From contig CAUPCB010000015.1 of assembly GCA_963509715.1 (NCBI GenBank), forward strand, positions 1 to 37,233: a DNA stretch of 37,233 nt. The letters run 5' to 3'. This DNA comes from JABCPE02 sp963509715. GTDB taxonomy: Bacteria; Bacteroidota; Bacteroidia; Flavobacteriales; Weeksellaceae. The notes under the pieces are model-generated. The model worked only from the letters and a program-made list of their open reading frames with translations. It was not told where the DNA came from and ran no database searches. A program made the position numbers and the translations under genes. Below are positions 1 through 7,341 of this stretch, piece by piece (within the stretch, counting starts at the first letter, position 1; the number at the start of each line of letters is the position of its first letter).

Positions 1-87
1 TTTGTGGAATCCTATCCTCTCTGCGAAAAATGTAGAATTGTCCAAATTGCATAAAGAAAAAGAATTTATTTAAAATTAAAAAAATGT

Positions 88-127
88 AAAAATCTAGATG
101 TATTTGTCTAGAATATTTAAAAATCTA
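88..127. promoter_or_regulatory. TCTAGA repeat element upstream of groEL
   Basis: TCTAGA occurs at 93-98 and again at 107-112, separated by 8 bases. The 9-mer AAAAATCTA occurs at 88-96 and 119-127. Because TCTAGA is its own reverse complement, the element is both a direct and an inverted repeat, ending 20 bases before the groEL start. It is not the CIRCE operator bound by HrcA (TTAGCACTC-N9-GAGTGCTAA). A regulatory role is inference only. Confidence 0.35.
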
Positions 128-132
128 AAGAA

Positions 133-1761
133 ATGGCAAAAGAAATTAAATTTGATATTGAATCAAGAGACGCATTAAAAAGAGGTGTAGATGCATTGGC
201 GAATGCAGTAAAAGTGACATTGGGGCCTAAAGGACGAAATGTAGTGATTGAAAAATCTTTCGGGGCGCCGCATGTGACTAAAGATGGAGTTTCTGTAGCG
301 AAAGAAATCGAGCTGGAAGACAAAGTAGAAAATATGGGTGCTCAGATGGTAAAAGAAGTAGCTTCTAAAACCAATGACATCGCAGGAGATGGAACAACTA
401 CAGCTACTGTTTTGGCTCAGGCTATCGTGAGAGAAGGGCTGAAAAATGTGGCGGCAGGAGCAAACCCAATGGACCTGAAAAGAGGAATCGACAAGGCTGT
501 TTCTACAGTGGTAGAAAACCTTAAATCTCAGTCTCAGCAAGTAGGAGATAACAATGATAAAATCAAGCAAGTAGCTTCTGTTTCTGCGAATAATGATGAA
601 ACCATCGGTGGGCTTATCGCTGATGCTTTCGCGAAAGTTGGTAAAGAAGGAGTAATCACCGTGGAAGAAGCGAAAGGAATAGATACTACGGTAGATGTGG
701 TGGAAGGTATGCAGTTTGACAGAGGTTACCAGTCGCCATATTTCGTGACTAATCCAGACAAAATGGTGGCAGAATTGGACAACCCGTACATTCTTTTAGT
801 AGAGAAAAAAATCTCTTCTATGAAGGAGCTGCTTCCAGTTTTAGAGCCTGTGGCTCAGCAGGGAAAATCTTTATTGATTATTTCCGAAGAAGTAGAAGGC
901 GAAGCTTTGGCAACTTTGGTTGTAAATAAACTAAGAGGTTCGCTTAAAATCGCAGCTGTGAAAGCTCCTGGTTTCGGTGACAGAAGAAAAGCTATGCTAG
1001 AGGACATCGCTATCCTTACAGGCGGGCAAGTGATTTCTGAAGAAAGAGGTTTCACTATGGAAAATGCTTCTATCGAGCTTCTTGGTAAAGCTGAAAAAGT
1101 AGTGATTGACAAAGATAATACGACTATCGTAAACGGAGCGGGAGATGATGCCCAAATCAAAGCGAGAGTAAACCAAATCAAAGCTCAGTTAGAATCTACA
1201 ACTTCTGACTATGACAAAGAAAAACTTCAAGAAAGATTGGCCAAATTGGCAGGTGGTGTAGCTGTGCTTTATGTAGGCGCTGCTTCTGAAGTGGAAATGA
1301 AAGAGAAAAAAGACCGAGTAGATGATGCCCTGCATGCGACGAGAGCCGCTGTAGAAGAAGGTATCGTAGCAGGTGGAGGAGTTGCCCTTGTAAGAGCGAT
1401 AGAATCTCTGAACAATCTTCACGGATTGAACCAAGATGAAAACACAGGTATCAAAATCGTGAAAAGAGCGATAGAAGAGCCACTAAGACAAATCGTAGCG
1501 AATGCAGGCGGCGAAGGCTCTGTAATCGTAGCGAAAGTATCAGAAGGTAAGGCAGATTTCGGGTACAATGCAAAAACGGATGAGTTTGTAAACATGCTGG
1601 AAGCAGGAATCATAGACCCTACGAAGGTAACTCGTGTAGCCCTAGAAAACGCGGCATCTGTAGCAGGTATGCTTCTTACTACCGAGTGTGTCATCACAGA
1701 AATCCCAAAACCTGAACCACCAATGCCACCAATGGGAGGCGGTATGCCAGGAATGATGTAA
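133..1761 (+). CDS. groEL: Chaperonin GroEL (60 kDa subunit)
   Basis: This is the ATP-driven cytosolic chaperonin that, with the GroES lid, encloses and folds client proteins. It has 542 residues, the full family length. The nucleotide-binding motif GDGTTTATVLAQ lies at about residues 85-96 and includes the conserved Asp86. The AGGGVALVRA block of the equatorial domain is present near residue 410, and the protein ends in the usual Gly/Met-rich tail GGGMPGMM. The ATG is preceded by an A-rich leader without a Shine-Dalgarno site, as is common in Bacteroidota. A hairpin terminator follows directly. No GroES C-terminus can be read in the 132 bases before it, so a groESL operon is not visible here. 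The leader carries a TCTAGA repeat element that could be regulatory. Identification is certain. Confidence 0.99.
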   Translation: MAKEIKFDIESRDALKRGVDALANAVKVTLGPKGRNVVIEKSFGAPHVTKDGVSVAKEIELEDKVENMGAQMVKEVASKTNDIAGDGTTTATVLAQAIVREGLKNVAAGANPMDLKRGIDKAVSTVVENLKSQSQQVGDNNDKIKQVASVSANNDETIGGLIADAFAKVGKEGVITVEEAKGIDTTVDVVEGMQFDRGYQSPYFVTNPDKMVAELDNPYILLVEKKISSMKELLPVLEPVAQQGKSLLIISEEVEGEALATLVVNKLRGSLKIAAVKAPGFGDRRKAMLEDIAILTGGQVISEERGFTMENASIELLGKAEKVVIDKDNTTIVNGAGDDAQIKARVNQIKAQLESTTSDYDKEKLQERLAKLAGGVAVLYVGAASEVEMKEKKDRVDDALHATRAAVEEGIVAGGGVALVRAIESLNNLHGLNQDENTGIKIVKRAIEEPLRQIVANAGGEGSVIVAKVSEGKADFGYNAKTDEFVNMLEAGIIDPTKVTRVALENAASVAGMLLTTECVITEIPKPEPPMPPMGGGMPGMM

Positions 1762-1774
1762 TAAATAATAACTT

Positions 1775-1806
1775 AAAAGCTAACGGCTTTGTGCTGTTAG
1801 CTTTTT
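1775..1806 (+). terminator. Rho-independent terminator of groEL
   Basis: An inverted repeat pairs AAAAGCTAACGGC with GCTGTTAGCTTTT (one G·U pair) around a short TTTGT loop, and the 3' arm runs into a T tract. It starts 13 bases after the groEL stop and separates groEL from the PIN gene. Confidence 0.85.
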
Positions 1807-1825
1807 AATTTTAATATTATAATTT

Positions 1826-2812
1826 ATGACAAAATATTTATTTATAGACACCAACATATATTTGAAGTTTTATCATTTTTCAAATGATGATTTGGAAGAA
1901 TTAAAGAAAGTAGTGGCGTTATTAAATAATCGCAAAATAAAATTATTTGTTCCAAAGCAAGTTAAAAATGAATTTTATAGGAATAGAGATAGTAAATTGG
2001 CAGATGCAATAAAACAAATTAAGGATAGTAAACCCCAAATGAATTTACCTACTTTTTGTAGGGCATATTCTCATTATGATGAAATTAATAAATATGTGAA
2101 AAATATAGAGAAAGAAAAGGGTGATTTACTAAAAACTTTGTTAGATGATATTAAAAATAAACAACTTAAAGCAGATAATGTTATTGAGAAGTTATTTGAT
2201 ATCGCTCAAGAAATAGATTATACTCCTGAAATAGTTAGTCGGAGTAAATTTCGGTATGATTTAGGAAATCCTCCTGGTAAGGGTAATTCATATGGAGATG
2301 CTTTAAATTGGGAGTGTTTATTGACAATAGAAAATTCAGATTGTTTTAATACAGAAAAATATGATTTATATTTCATTTCTGATGACCAAGATTACACCTC
2401 TTCTATTGATAAGGGTGTCTTTAATAATTTTCTATCAGAAGAATGGAATAAACAAAAAGGTTCCAAAATATTATTTTACAAAAATTTAACCGAATTTTTT
2501 AATGAAAATTATTCACATATTAAATTAGCAGATGATTTCGAAAGAGAATTATTGGTTGATAAATTTGTAAATTCACATAGTTTTTATAACACAAGGTATA
2601 ATTTATTAGCATTACATGACTTTGGTATTGGTGAGTTATCAGACGAGCAAGTTGAAAGAATACTTACAGCAAGTATTAATAATACACAAATAAATTTGAT
2701 AAGTCAAGATGATGATATTAACAAAATGTTATACGAAATAATTGATAATTATGATAATAAAATTGATGTAACTTTATTGAATAAGTTTAAAATAGAGAAT
2801 CCAAGGAAATAG
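1826..2812 (+). CDS. PIN-domain putative ribonuclease (DUF4935/PIN_12-like)
   Basis: The 328-residue protein opens with the PIN signature LFIDTNIY (Asp8), followed by Glu49 in VKNEF, Asp158 in GDALNW and the acidic cluster SDDQD at 185-189. These are the carboxylates that bind metal in PIN ribonucleases, so an RNA-cleaving activity is likely. The N-terminal layout and the FISDDQDY strand resemble the DUF4935 branch rather than short VapC toxins. The C-terminal 120 residues are not recognised. There is no small antitoxin-like frame on either side, and terminators flank it, so it is probably monocistronic. The gene is much more AT-rich than groEL: bases 1861-1920 contain 16 G/C in 60, against about 27 in 60 at 361-420. 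That is compatible with acquisition by transfer. Target and role are unknown. Confidence 0.75.
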   Translation: MTKYLFIDTNIYLKFYHFSNDDLEELKKVVALLNNRKIKLFVPKQVKNEFYRNRDSKLADAIKQIKDSKPQMNLPTFCRAYSHYDEINKYVKNIEKEKGDLLKTLLDDIKNKQLKADNVIEKLFDIAQEIDYTPEIVSRSKFRYDLGNPPGKGNSYGDALNWECLLTIENSDCFNTEKYDLYFISDDQDYTSSIDKGVFNNFLSEEWNKQKGSKILFYKNLTEFFNENYSHIKLADDFERELLVDKFVNSHSFYNTRYNLLALHDFGIGELSDEQVERILTASINNTQINLISQDDDINKMLYEIIDNYDNKIDVTLLNKFKIENPRK

Positions 2813-2884
2813 ATAGATTTTCTGTTTCACATTTTTTGCTGTTACATCATTTTTTTTCCATTATTCAGACCACAATACAAATAA

Positions 2885-2913
2885 AAAACCACTCGAGAAA
2901 TTGGGTGGTTTTT
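2885..2913 (+). terminator. Hairpin terminator after the PIN gene
   Basis: AAAAACCACTC pairs with GGGTGGTTTTT (one G·U pair) around the loop GAGAAATT and is followed by a T-rich tract. It lies between the PIN gene and the WG-repeat lipoprotein gene. Confidence 0.75.
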
Positions 2914-2945
2914 ATTATTTTTGTTCTGTATTATATTTATATATC

Positions 2946-4094
2946 ATGAAAAGGGATATTATTTTTGCCTTATTGGGTTTGATGTTAGTATCATGTACGC
3001 CTTCTTTTTTTACTTCTTATTTTGCTAAAATAGAGGATTTGAGCAAGCTTGATGGCAGGTATTATGCCAAGTCTGATTTGGAGCTGGGAAAAGATACCTA
3101 TCAGCGAAAAGCACATTTGCTAAGATTGTTTAATATGGATGGAAATATACAGGCTACCTACTATGTAGATGTGAAATTTGAAGAACCAAATAAGGTGCAT
3201 CTCACTTATCCTATTTTAAAGAATGACAGCCTTGTTATTGAAAATAAGACTTTTACAGGAAAACGAAAGAAAAAAAGTTTAGAAATTATTTTTGCGAACC
3301 AAGATATTTATATTCCTTTAGTTTATTTGGACTCCAATATTGATAAGCTGAAAATAGGTTTAGACAAAAAAAATAACAGTCTTTTATTAGAAAAATACAC
3401 CTATTTTGGCGGGAATATTCTTATTTTTGGGTCAAGTTTCGGAGGAAAAAGATATTTCCCTTTCTATAAATATGATGAGTATAAAGCTGCCAAATCTTTC
3501 TATAAAAATGGGAAGTTTGGGATTTCAAGAGCAGACAAAACAATAGTAGAACCGATTTATGATTATGCATATGATTTTGAAAATAATTATATCATAGCTG
3601 GTTACAAAGGAAAGGAAGAACTTCTGGATATCGATGGAAAGCAGATTATCTCTCCCAGATATGATAAAATAGTAGATATTCTCCCTTTGTATGGCAGAGG
3701 TGGCTTATTGGGAACCTTCTTTAAGGTAATGAATAATGGCAAAATAGGTTTGGTAAATGATAGAGGTGAAGAAATTATTCCTACAAAATATGATAATATA
3801 GGATCTTATAATGGTTTTTTCTCACTTGAACTAAACAATAAATATGGCTATGCCACAACCGAAGGCGTGCTGTATCCTGCAATATATGATATGTTTGATG
3901 ATAATCTTGCCGATTGTGGAAACCGAGTATATCATGCAGCTAAACGAGATGGAGAAGAGTATATTTTGGATAATGAAGGGAATGAGTATAAATCCCAAAA
4001 AAAGTTTCCTAAGGTGTGGATAAGACAAATTATACAGGTCTGCCCTGATTTAGAAACCAAAAGAAAAGTCTCTCCCGATGAGGACGAGAAATAA
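2946..4094 (+). CDS. WG-repeat lipoprotein
   Basis: A 382-residue exported lipoprotein. The start chosen is the ATG at 2946, because it gives a clean signal (MKRDIIFALLGLMLVSC, lipobox ending at Cys17); the frame stays open to a TTG at 2901, but that would bury the signal. The second half carries WG-type repeats: NGKFGISRADK, GKEELLDIDGKQIISPRYDKI, NGKIGLVNDRGEEIIPTKYD and NKYGYATTEGVLYPAIYD, each with a short beta-hairpin pattern followed by a P-x-Y-D turn. WG repeats are known as likely ligand- or surface-binding beta modules but have no fixed function. The first 170 residues are not recognised. It probably sits in the outer membrane or periplasm. Confidence 0.75.
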   Translation: MKRDIIFALLGLMLVSCTPSFFTSYFAKIEDLSKLDGRYYAKSDLELGKDTYQRKAHLLRLFNMDGNIQATYYVDVKFEEPNKVHLTYPILKNDSLVIENKTFTGKRKKKSLEIIFANQDIYIPLVYLDSNIDKLKIGLDKKNNSLLLEKYTYFGGNILIFGSSFGGKRYFPFYKYDEYKAAKSFYKNGKFGISRADKTIVEPIYDYAYDFENNYIIAGYKGKEELLDIDGKQIISPRYDKIVDILPLYGRGGLLGTFFKVMNNGKIGLVNDRGEEIIPTKYDNIGSYNGFFSLELNNKYGYATTEGVLYPAIYDMFDDNLADCGNRVYHAAKRDGEEYILDNEGNEYKSQKKFPKVWIRQIIQVCPDLETKRKVSPDEDEK

Positions 4095-4103
4095 ATTTCC
4101 CTT

Positions 4104-4132
4104 GCCGCTCTTATTGAGTGGCTTTTGTTTTT
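4104..4132 (+). terminator. Terminator after the WG-repeat lipoprotein
   Basis: GCCGCTC pairs with GAGTGGC (7 pairs, one G·U) around the loop TTATT and is followed by TTTTGTTTTT. It begins 10 bases after the stop codon. Confidence 0.7.
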
Positions 4133-4191
4133 ATTTCGGTTTAAAATAAAAAGCCTATCTTTACGGACTTTTTTTGAAAAAATCTGAAAAT

Positions 4192-5148
4192 ATGTCACAA
4201 AACAATACTTTAAAGGGAGTGCTCTTGGTGGGACTCGGAGCGACCAGCTACGGAATGCTGGCAACTTTCGTGAAACTTGCCTATTCAGAAAATTATACCA
4301 CAGCGGAGGTGACTGCTTCGCAGTTTGTTTTTGGGATTTTAGGAATGTTTCTCATTGGTCTTTATTACAAATTTAAAAATAAAGAAGCCACCGAAAACCC
4401 TTCTAAATCAGATATTGCTAAACTCATGCTGGCAGGGACTTCTCTGGGGATGACCAGCGTTTTCTATTATCTCGCGGTGCGGTATATCAATGTTTCCATT
4501 GCCATAGTTCTGCTGATGCAGACAGTCTGGATGGGCGTGATTTTGGAATATTTTTTGGATAAAGTAGTTCCATCCATGCAGAAAATCATTTCTGTGGCAG
4601 TGGTGCTTACAGGGACTGTCTTGGCGACCAATCTGCTCCACTCAGACCTGAATATAGACTGGCGAGGGATTGTTTGGGGAATACTTGCGGCTTCATCTTT
4701 TACTACTACGATGTTTACTGCCAATCGTATCGCTCCTCACATTGTACCACACAAAAGAAGTCTTTACATGCTTTTTGGTGGGGCGGTTATAGTGGCTGTT
4801 TTTGGCTTTATCACTCAGTTTGGGCCAAATAATTTCCAATGGGCAAAAGAGCTTTTTTCTGGAATAAATGAAAATAATGTTATCCAAGATTTTAATTTTG
4901 GGATTTTTACCAAATGGGGGATTGTCATTGCTCTTTTTGGGACGATTATTCCACCGCTGCTTATGAATGCAGGTTTCCCTCATACAGGGCTGGGGCTGGG
5001 GAGCATCATCAGTTCTGTGGAGCTTCCTGTTTCTGTGATGATGGCTTTTTTCATCTTAGGCGAGACTGTTATTTTCAGCCAATGGGTAGGGATTGCCCTT
5101 ATTCTGATAGCGATAGTTATCATGAATATTCAGTTTAAAAAGAAATAA
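4192..5148 (+). CDS. DMT-superfamily transporter (EamA family)
   Basis: The 318-residue inner-membrane protein shows about ten hydrophobic segments arranged as two EamA repeats (residues roughly 8-145 and 165-315). The first starts GVLLVGLGATSYGMLATFVKLAY and the second ends in the glycine- and hydrophobic-rich SIISSVELPVSVMMAFFILGE, a typical EamA end pattern. The family exports or exchanges small metabolites, often amino acids, but the substrate cannot be read from sequence. The ATG at 4192 is preferred over an in-frame TTG at 4174. A near-consensus -7 box (TATCTTTA) lies at 4156-4163. The next gene is another exporter, separated by a terminator. Confidence 0.88.
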   Translation: MSQNNTLKGVLLVGLGATSYGMLATFVKLAYSENYTTAEVTASQFVFGILGMFLIGLYYKFKNKEATENPSKSDIAKLMLAGTSLGMTSVFYYLAVRYINVSIAIVLLMQTVWMGVILEYFLDKVVPSMQKIISVAVVLTGTVLATNLLHSDLNIDWRGIVWGILAASSFTTTMFTANRIAPHIVPHKRSLYMLFGGAVIVAVFGFITQFGPNNFQWAKELFSGINENNVIQDFNFGIFTKWGIVIALFGTIIPPLLMNAGFPHTGLGLGSIISSVELPVSVMMAFFILGETVIFSQWVGIALILIAIVIMNIQFKKK

Positions 5149-5180
5149 AATTTATATTAAAGAAAATAAACAATCAAACC

Positions 5181-5214
5181 AAAGCTAAAATTCATTGTAT
5201 TTTTAGCTTTTTTT
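5181..5214 (+). terminator. Terminator between the DMT and MFS transporters
   Basis: AAAGCTAAAA pairs with TTTTTAGCTTT across a short loop and is followed by a run of T. It lies 33 bases after the DMT stop. Confidence 0.75.
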
Positions 5215-5231
5215 AACCAAAAAATATATTT

Positions 5232-6383
5232 ATGATTTCAAAAAAATTGTTTCCTCTGGCGTTGGGAGGTTTAGGCATCGGCACTACAGAATTTGTGATT
5301 ATGGGACTGCTTCCAGATGTCGCAGATTCGCTGAGGGTTTCTATTCCACAGGCGGGATATCTTATTTCTTCCTATGCGCTGGGCGTGGTTATAGGGGCGC
5401 CTATTTTGGTGGCGTTCTCATCTAAATATCCTCCAAAGAAAACCCTCATCGCACTGATGATTTTATTTACCGTGTTCAATGGACTTTCTGCCATTGCACC
5501 AGAATATTATACGCTTCTCGCTTTTAGATTTTTATCGGGGCTACCTCATGGAGCATTCTTCGGTGTGGGAGCTGTGGTAGCGACCAGATTAGCACAAGAG
5601 GGCAAACAGGCTCAGGCGATAGCCGCAATGTTCTCAGGGCTTACGGTGGCAAATCTTGCGATGGTTCCGCTGGTGAACTACATCGGACAAATGGTCAGTT
5701 GGAGAGTGGCTTTTGGGATTGTGGCGGTTTTAGGATTGCTCACGGTTTTATTTTTAAAATTATGGCTTCCTCAAATGGGAAATCTCCGCAATGTGGGGCT
5801 TCGCCAAGAGTTAGAATTCTTCAAAACACCCAAGGCGTGGCATATCATTGGGATTGCAGCGATTGGTTTCGGAGGGCTTTTTTCTTGGTTTAGTTATATC
5901 GCTCCTTTGCTTACGAAAGTTTCAGGTTTTCCAGCAGAAAATATTTCTTACATGATGGTTTTGGCGGGTGCTGGCATGGTGGTAGGGAACTATCTCGGCG
6001 GGAAACTCGCGGATAAAATCATCCCTGTGAAAGCGACAGCATTGCTGCTTCTTATGATGGTGGTGTCGTTGTTTTTGGTGTTTATGTTTTCGGAAAACCA
6101 AATGGCTTCATTGGTTTTGACTTTCATCTGTGGGGTGCTGTCTATGGCGGCAGGTTCTCCGCTTAATATCCTGATGCTTCGCGCAGCCAAAAACTCGGAA
6201 ATGATGGCGGCGGCGTTTATGCAGGCGGCGTTTAATATCGCAAACTCTCTAGGGGCGTTCTTGGGTGGTATTCCTCTCAGTTTGGGCTTGGCTTACAATT
6301 ACCCTTCACTTGTAGGAGTTTTACTCGCAGGATTGGGTTTCCTGCTGACCGTTTTTTACTATAAAATTTATAAAACAGAATAG
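5232..6383 (+). CDS. MFS efflux transporter, AraJ/YdhP-like
   Basis: A 383-residue, 12-segment major facilitator carrier of the inner membrane. The opening LALGGLGIGTTEFVIMGLLPDVA is the signature of the AraJ/YdhP drug:H+ antiporter-1 branch (sugar or drug efflux). The loop after helix 2 (FSSKYPPKKTLI) occupies the place of MFS motif A, and the helix-4 stretch LSGLPHGAFFGVGAVVATRLA is characteristic of the group. Length is typical. It is likely an exporter, but the substrate is not predictable. It stands alone between two hairpin terminators. Confidence 0.9.
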   Translation: MISKKLFPLALGGLGIGTTEFVIMGLLPDVADSLRVSIPQAGYLISSYALGVVIGAPILVAFSSKYPPKKTLIALMILFTVFNGLSAIAPEYYTLLAFRFLSGLPHGAFFGVGAVVATRLAQEGKQAQAIAAMFSGLTVANLAMVPLVNYIGQMVSWRVAFGIVAVLGLLTVLFLKLWLPQMGNLRNVGLRQELEFFKTPKAWHIIGIAAIGFGGLFSWFSYIAPLLTKVSGFPAENISYMMVLAGAGMVVGNYLGGKLADKIIPVKATALLLLMMVVSLFLVFMFSENQMASLVLTFICGVLSMAAGSPLNILMLRAAKNSEMMAAAFMQAAFNIANSLGAFLGGIPLSLGLAYNYPSLVGVLLAGLGFLLTVFYYKIYKTE

Positions 6384-6390
6384 AAAAATA

Positions 6391-6418
6391 AAAAAATCCC
6401 TTAAAAAGGGATTTTTTT
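6391..6418. terminator. Bidirectional terminator between convergent genes
   Basis: AAAAAATCCCTT and AAGGGATTTTTT form a near-perfect stem with a tiny A-rich loop, with A and T tracts on opposite sides. It can therefore end both the MFS gene (+) and the lipoprotein gene (-), overlapping the latter's stop codon. Confidence 0.85.
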
Positions 6419-7265
6419 ATTTGTTATAATCTATACTAACTTCAGCTTTTTTTGTTTTCTGGTTATTTTCTGAATAATATCTTATTGTTTTTGTAGGATA
6501 ATTATCTTTATTAAAAGTGTTTTCATATATCAATTTATGTGTAGAAGAAGATACAATTACATTTTGAAAAGAATCTTCTTGGGTGATTTCTTCAGAAACA
6601 ATATTTCCCGATAAACTCAAACCAATAAAACCTGAATAGACAATATTTTTAAATCCTGTTATATTTTTGAAAGAAGGGTTATGGGGCGAATAGCTATATA
6701 TGGTTGTTGTTTTGTATGTGTCAGGATTGCTGTGCTCACTTTTAGAGGATCTAACTTTAGATATGATTTTCTTATCATTATCTAACGTGAAAACGGTCGT
6801 AGAAGAATCCTCTCCATTGAAACTATCATTAGTATAGTATTTAGCTGTTTCATTTTTTGTAATTGTAGAAGAATTATGTGTGTATGTTATGTCAGTCACA
6901 ATTTTTCTTTTAGTGTTTGTGCCTATAACCTCTTCTTCTACACTTATTTCTTTAATTAAGTTTCCGTTATTATCATAAGTGAAATTAATTTCTCTTTGAT
7001 TATCAATTCCTAAAAATTTGATATTGCTTATCAAATCATTATTGTAATTGAAGATAGTTTTAGAGTATTTATCTGTTATATTAGTTAATTTATTACCTGT
7101 ATAATTGAAATTTCTTACAATAATTTCTCCGTTTTGTTCTCCAGAAAATCTTATAGGAAGAATTTTCTGTTCTTCAGAAATAGAGGTAATAGTTGTGTCA
7201 TTGTCTCTATTATTACAAGCTGTGAATATAGAGCAGATAAATAATAAAATAAAAAAGTGTCTCAT
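6417..7265 (-). CDS. Hypothetical lipoprotein with YD-like beta repeats
   Basis: The 282-residue protein has a lipoprotein signal (MRHFFILLFICSIFTAC, acylated Cys17), so it is exported and anchored in a membrane. The mature part is rich in Asn, Thr, Ser and Lys and in short beta-hairpin phrases such as YTGNKLTNI, YNNDLISNI and TYDNNGNLIKEI. These resemble the YD/RHS-like repeats of Bacteroidota surface lipoproteins (DUF4595-type). No catalytic motif is visible. A possible -7 box (TATTTTTG on the minus strand, 7288-7295) lies upstream without a well-spaced TTG. The family name is uncertain; lipoprotein status is well supported. Confidence 0.65.
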   Translation of the reverse strand: MRHFFILLFICSIFTACNNRDNDTTITSISEEQKILPIRFSGEQNGEIIVRNFNYTGNKLTNITDKYSKTIFNYNNDLISNIKFLGIDNQREINFTYDNNGNLIKEISVEEEVIGTNTKRKIVTDITYTHNSSTITKNETAKYYTNDSFNGEDSSTTVFTLDNDKKIISKVRSSKSEHSNPDTYKTTTIYSYSPHNPSFKNITGFKNIVYSGFIGLSLSGNIVSEEITQEDSFQNVIVSSSTHKLIYENTFNKDNYPTKTIRYYSENNQKTKKAEVSIDYNK

Positions 7266-7341
7266 ATCATTAAATTTAAAATTTAAACAAAAATAAGATA
7301 AATTTCATCAATTTACCTTATTTTATAAATAATTTTCAAAC

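Noticed and set aside
2..73. A 23-codon open frame entering from the window edge and ending at TAA 71-73, plus a minus-strand frame starting at 52
   Set aside because: Both are too short and unrecognisable to be called as gene ends or starts. They may be intergenic chance frames.
88..127. CIRCE/HrcA operator at groEL
   Set aside because: The CIRCE sequence TTAGCACTC-N9-GAGTGCTAA is not present. The TCTAGA repeats are unrelated.
175..570. Open frame of 131 codons on the minus strand within groEL
   Set aside because: Antisense to a strongly conserved gene, with no recognisable motif and a composition typical of reversed coding sequence.
1826..2812. Toxin-antitoxin module around the PIN protein
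   Set aside because: The PIN protein is far larger than VapC and no small antitoxin frame is found in 1762-1825 or 2813-2945.
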